DNA of 15,864 bases from Anaerolineales bacterium (GTDB taxonomy: Bacteria > Chloroflexota > Anaerolineae > Anaerolineales > DRMV01): contig WFUL01000283.1 of the NCBI GenBank assembly GCA_015484985.1, forward strand, positions 1 to 15,864, in the 5' to 3' direction. Of the stretch, positions 13,423-15,864 are shown one piece after another. The translations under genes and the position numbers were made by a program. The notes beneath the pieces are model-generated. The model worked only from the letters and a program-made list of their open reading frames with translations, was not told where the DNA came from and did no database searches. Positions within the stretch are counted from its first letter, which is position 1, and each line of letters starts with the position of its first letter.

Positions 13423-15864
13423 ATGACCGCCCAACAAGTCACCATGACCATTGACGGCCAACAGGTCACTGTGCCCGCGGGCATCACCATTGTGGATGCG
13501 GCACGTTTGGTGGGCATTGACATTCCGGTGTTTTGTTATCACCCCAAGATGGAACCCGTGGGCATGTGCCGCATGTGCCTGGTGGAGGTGGGTCTGCCCG
13601 AACGTGACCGGGCCACCGGGGAAATCCTTCGCAACGAGGATGGCTCGCCCAAGATTCGCTTCTTCCCCAAACTGCAGACGGCCTGCACCATGAAGGTGCA
13701 GGAGGGCATGGTCGTGGTCACGAACTCGGAACAGGTGGCTCGAGCGCGGAAGGACATCCTGGAGTTCCTGCTGACGTCCCACCCGCTGGATTGTCCGATT
13801 TGTGACAAAGGCGGGGAATGTCCGTTGCAGAACCTGACCATGGCCTATGGACCGGGTACCAGTCGCTTTCCCTATGAGTTCAAACTGCATTTGGAAAAGC
13901 GGGTGCCTTTGGGTGACCTCATCATCCTTGACCGGGAGCGGTGCATCATCTGCGGACGGTGCGTGCGCTTCCAGGAGGAAATTGCCGAAGACCCCGTTCT
14001 GGCCCTGGATGGGCGGGGTCGCGCTACGTACATCATCACCACCTCGGACCCGCCCTTTGACTCCTACTGGTCGGGCAATACCACGGACATCTGTCCTGTG
14101 GGCGCGTTGACCACCACGGATTTCCGCTTTGATGCCCGGCCCTGGGAGATGTTCCACGCGGCCTCGGTGTGCAACCTGTGCCCGGTGGGTTGCAACATCA
14201 TGTTCGATATCCGCCGCGAGCCTGAACTTGGCGGCCGCTTCGCGGTACAGCGGGTCATGCCCCGGCAGAACGAGTACGTGAACGAAATCTGGATTTGCGA
14301 CAAGGGCCGTTTCGCCGCGTATCATTTCGCCCAATACGGTGAACGGCTCACCCAACCCCTGGTGCGGGAGAACGGTGAACTGCGCCCTGCGACCTGGCAG
14401 GAGGCCCTGGAGAAGGTGGCCCAGGCCCTCCAAGAGGCGGGTGCGGGCTTGGTGACCCTGGCTTCGGGCCGGCTCAGTAATGAAGACCTTTTCAATCTGG
14501 CCCGCCTGACGGACCATCTGGGTGGCCGTAAGGTGCTGGATACCTTCCTGGGCGGCGGTGAATGGACGGACCGGGTGGGCCTGGGCGCGGGTCACGACCC
14601 CAGCCGTTGGGGTGAAGAAGATGTCATCGTGGTGGTGGCATCGGACCTGGAGGAAGAGGCACCGGTCCTCTGGCTCCGGGTGAAGGAAGCCGCGCAACGG
14701 GGCGCGACATTGGTGGTCATGAACCCTCGGCCCACGAAAATCGAACGTCACGCGGCCCACGTGGTGCGCTATCGCTATGGGGAGGAAAGTAAAGCCCTGA
14801 TGACGCTCATGGAAGAAGGAGGCTGGTGGGCCCAGCGGTTGCAAGAGGCGCGTAACCTCATCATTGTCTATGGTCAGGAAGGGATGGACCTCCCCCGGTC
14901 CACCGCCCTGGCGCAGACGGCCGCGCATGTGTTGCTCACCACCGGTCACGCGGGCAAGTCCGACAGCGGATTGGTGGCCGTATGGCCCCGCAACAACGAC
15001 CAGGGCGCCTGGGACATGGGCTTCCGCCCGGTGGACAACCTGGCCGATACCCTGCGCGCGGCCAAAGCCCTGTACGTGGTGGCTGCGGACCCCGCGGGTG
15101 ACGACCCGCACCTGGCCGCGACCCTGTCCGAGGCGGGGTTCCTGGTGGTTCAGGACCTCTTCCTCACGGAGACGGCGCGTCGGGCCGATGTGGTGCTGCC
15201 GGCCCAGGCGTACATCGAACGGGGCGGTACGTACACCAACCTCTTCCGACGGGTCCAGCGGTTTTACCCCGCGGTGCCAGCGCCGGAAGGGCCTCAACCT
15301 GATTACGCCATCATCGCGGCTCTGGGCCGCATGATGGGTCTGGAGATGGAAGGTCGCTCCACGGCCAACATCATGAAGCAAGTGGCGGCCTCGGTGCCTG
15401 CCTATCGAGAAGTCACGTACGAGGCCCTGGCCAAGACCGAACCGCAGTACCCGCCCGTGTCCCGGGAGTTCCTGCACTACATGGGCACGGCGTACGAGAA
15501 CACGCAGGGCCTGGGTGTGACCCTCCCCAACGCGGTGCAACGTGGCGAGACCGTGGAGGCTCCCACGCCGGCCCAGGTTGAGGCGGCCGCGATGGAAGGC
15601 CTCATGGCCGTCCCCATTACCCGGCTGTACGACCGGGGGACTCTGGTGACCGGGTCCGATACCCTGGCACCTCGACTCCCCCAGGGAGCCTGGGTGTGGC
15701 TGGCTCCGGAAACGGCTCGTGCCCTGGGCCTGGAAGACGGCGACCAGGCTGTGCTGGAATACCGCGGGCTGAGCCAGTGGGTTCAGGCTCGAGTGAATGC
15801 TGCCGTTCCTGAGAACGTCATTTTTGTGCCACGTTCCATGGGGATAGCGGTAGTGGGCTTGGAA
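13423..15864 (+). CDS. nuoG: NADH:quinone oxidoreductase subunit G, 3' end outside the window
   Basis: NuoG, the 75-kDa subunit, wires electrons from NuoF to the rest of the peripheral arm. The frame is open for 814 codons to the right edge. The cluster ligands are N1b Cys38, 49, 52 and 88; N5 His120, Cys124, 127 and 133 (SHPLDCPICDKGGEC); N4 Cys174, 177, 180 and 224; and N7 Cys250, 253, 257 and 292 (CNLCPVGC, ICDKG). N7 is present in Thermus and E. coli but absent from mitochondria. From about 245 on it is a molybdopterin-oxidoreductase-like fold without a molybdenum role. WVWLAPETARALGLEDGD (about 756-773) marks the C-terminal beta-barrel, so little is missing. GGAGG lies 10 bases before the ATG. 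The ribosome-binding site directly follows heptad repeats. Confidence 0.96.
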   Translation, partial: MTAQQVTMTIDGQQVTVPAGITIVDAARLVGIDIPVFCYHPKMEPVGMCRMCLVEVGLPERDRATGEILRNEDGSPKIRFFPKLQTACTMKVQEGMVVVTNSEQVARARKDILEFLLTSHPLDCPICDKGGECPLQNLTMAYGPGTSRFPYEFKLHLEKRVPLGDLIILDRERCIICGRCVRFQEEIAEDPVLALDGRGRATYIITTSDPPFDSYWSGNTTDICPVGALTTTDFRFDARPWEMFHAASVCNLCPVGCNIMFDIRREPELGGRFAVQRVMPRQNEYVNEIWICDKGRFAAYHFAQYGERLTQPLVRENGELRPATWQEALEKVAQALQEAGAGLVTLASGRLSNEDLFNLARLTDHLGGRKVLDTFLGGGEWTDRVGLGAGHDPSRWGEEDVIVVVASDLEEEAPVLWLRVKEAAQRGATLVVMNPRPTKIERHAAHVVRYRYGEESKALMTLMEEGGWWAQRLQEARNLIIVYGQEGMDLPRSTALAQTAAHVLLTTGHAGKSDSGLVAVWPRNNDQGAWDMGFRPVDNLADTLRAAKALYVVAADPAGDDPHLAATLSEAGFLVVQDLFLTETARRADVVLPAQAYIERGGTYTNLFRRVQRFYPAVPAPEGPQPDYAIIAALGRMMGLEMEGRSTANIMKQVAASVPAYREVTYEALAKTEPQYPPVSREFLHYMGTAYENTQGLGVTLPNAVQRGETVEAPTPAQVEAAAMEGLMAVPITRLYDRGTLVTGSDTLAPRLPQGAWVWLAPETARALGLEDGDQAVLEYRGLSQWVQARVNAAVPENVIFVPRSMGIAVVGLE

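Noticed and set aside
13099..15540. An 813-codon open frame on the minus strand opposite nuoG and part of Uma2
   Set aside because: It is antisense to an unmistakable NuoG with all cluster ligands. Its translation is compositionally odd (rich in His, Gly, Arg) with no domain, as expected from the mirror frame of GC-rich codons.

Overview
This window is a GC-rich bacterial chromosome segment with almost no non-coding DNA. Its largest gaps are 10581-10845, 5979-6210 and 2555-2769, and none exceeds 300 bases. The most likely source is Chloroflexota (Anaerolineae-like). I base this on a complex I operon ordered nuoA-B-C-D-E-F-G as in Thermus/Chloroflexota, Uma2-family genes, a ccmA-ccmB pair and the general protein character. 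This assignment is inference and has no phylogenetic test behind it. I saw no tRNA, rRNA, CRISPR array or insertion sequence.

Layout. Minus strand, 1-2554: greA is read leftward from its own promoter and ends at a strong intrinsic terminator. Next come ccmA and ccmB, the ABC heme-exporter pair, overlapping by ATGA. A separate TATAAT promoter then drives an HD-domain hydrolase that runs off the left edge. Plus strand, 2770-5978: hisF, hisI, hisE, a large HAD-superfamily protein overlapping hisE by ATGA, and a small four-helix membrane protein form an apparent operon that ends at a probable terminator. Plus strand, 6211-7770: a lone propionyl/acyl-CoA carboxylase beta subunit with its own extended -10 promoter. 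Plus strand, 7923-15864: the NADH:quinone oxidoreductase (complex I) operon nuoA to nuoG, with nuoG running off the right edge.

Functional picture. The left part combines transcript-cleavage factor GreA, cytochrome c maturation components and histidine biosynthesis steps 2, 3 and 5. The right part encodes the quinone-binding connecting subunits (NuoB, C, D) and the NADH-oxidising subunits (NuoE, F, G) of complex I. All iron-sulfur ligands I could check are intact, including the four cysteines for the extra N7 cluster in NuoG.

The unusual part is the downstream half of the nuo operon. An intact Uma2-family (DUF820, PD-(D/E)XK-like) gene sits between nuoF and nuoG, overlapping nuoF by ATGA. 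A decayed Uma2 C-terminal remnant sits between nuoD and nuoE. All three junctions D/E, E/F and F/G carry short degenerate repeats with a 7/14-nt period just ahead of a Shine-Dalgarno site. At E/F the repeat has become the C-terminal tail of NuoE. Together these suggest repeated invasion of a core respiratory operon by small Uma2/heptad-repeat units that keep translation going. Other points of interest are the large HAD protein coupled to hisE and a terminator placed directly in front of the ccmA ribosome-binding site.
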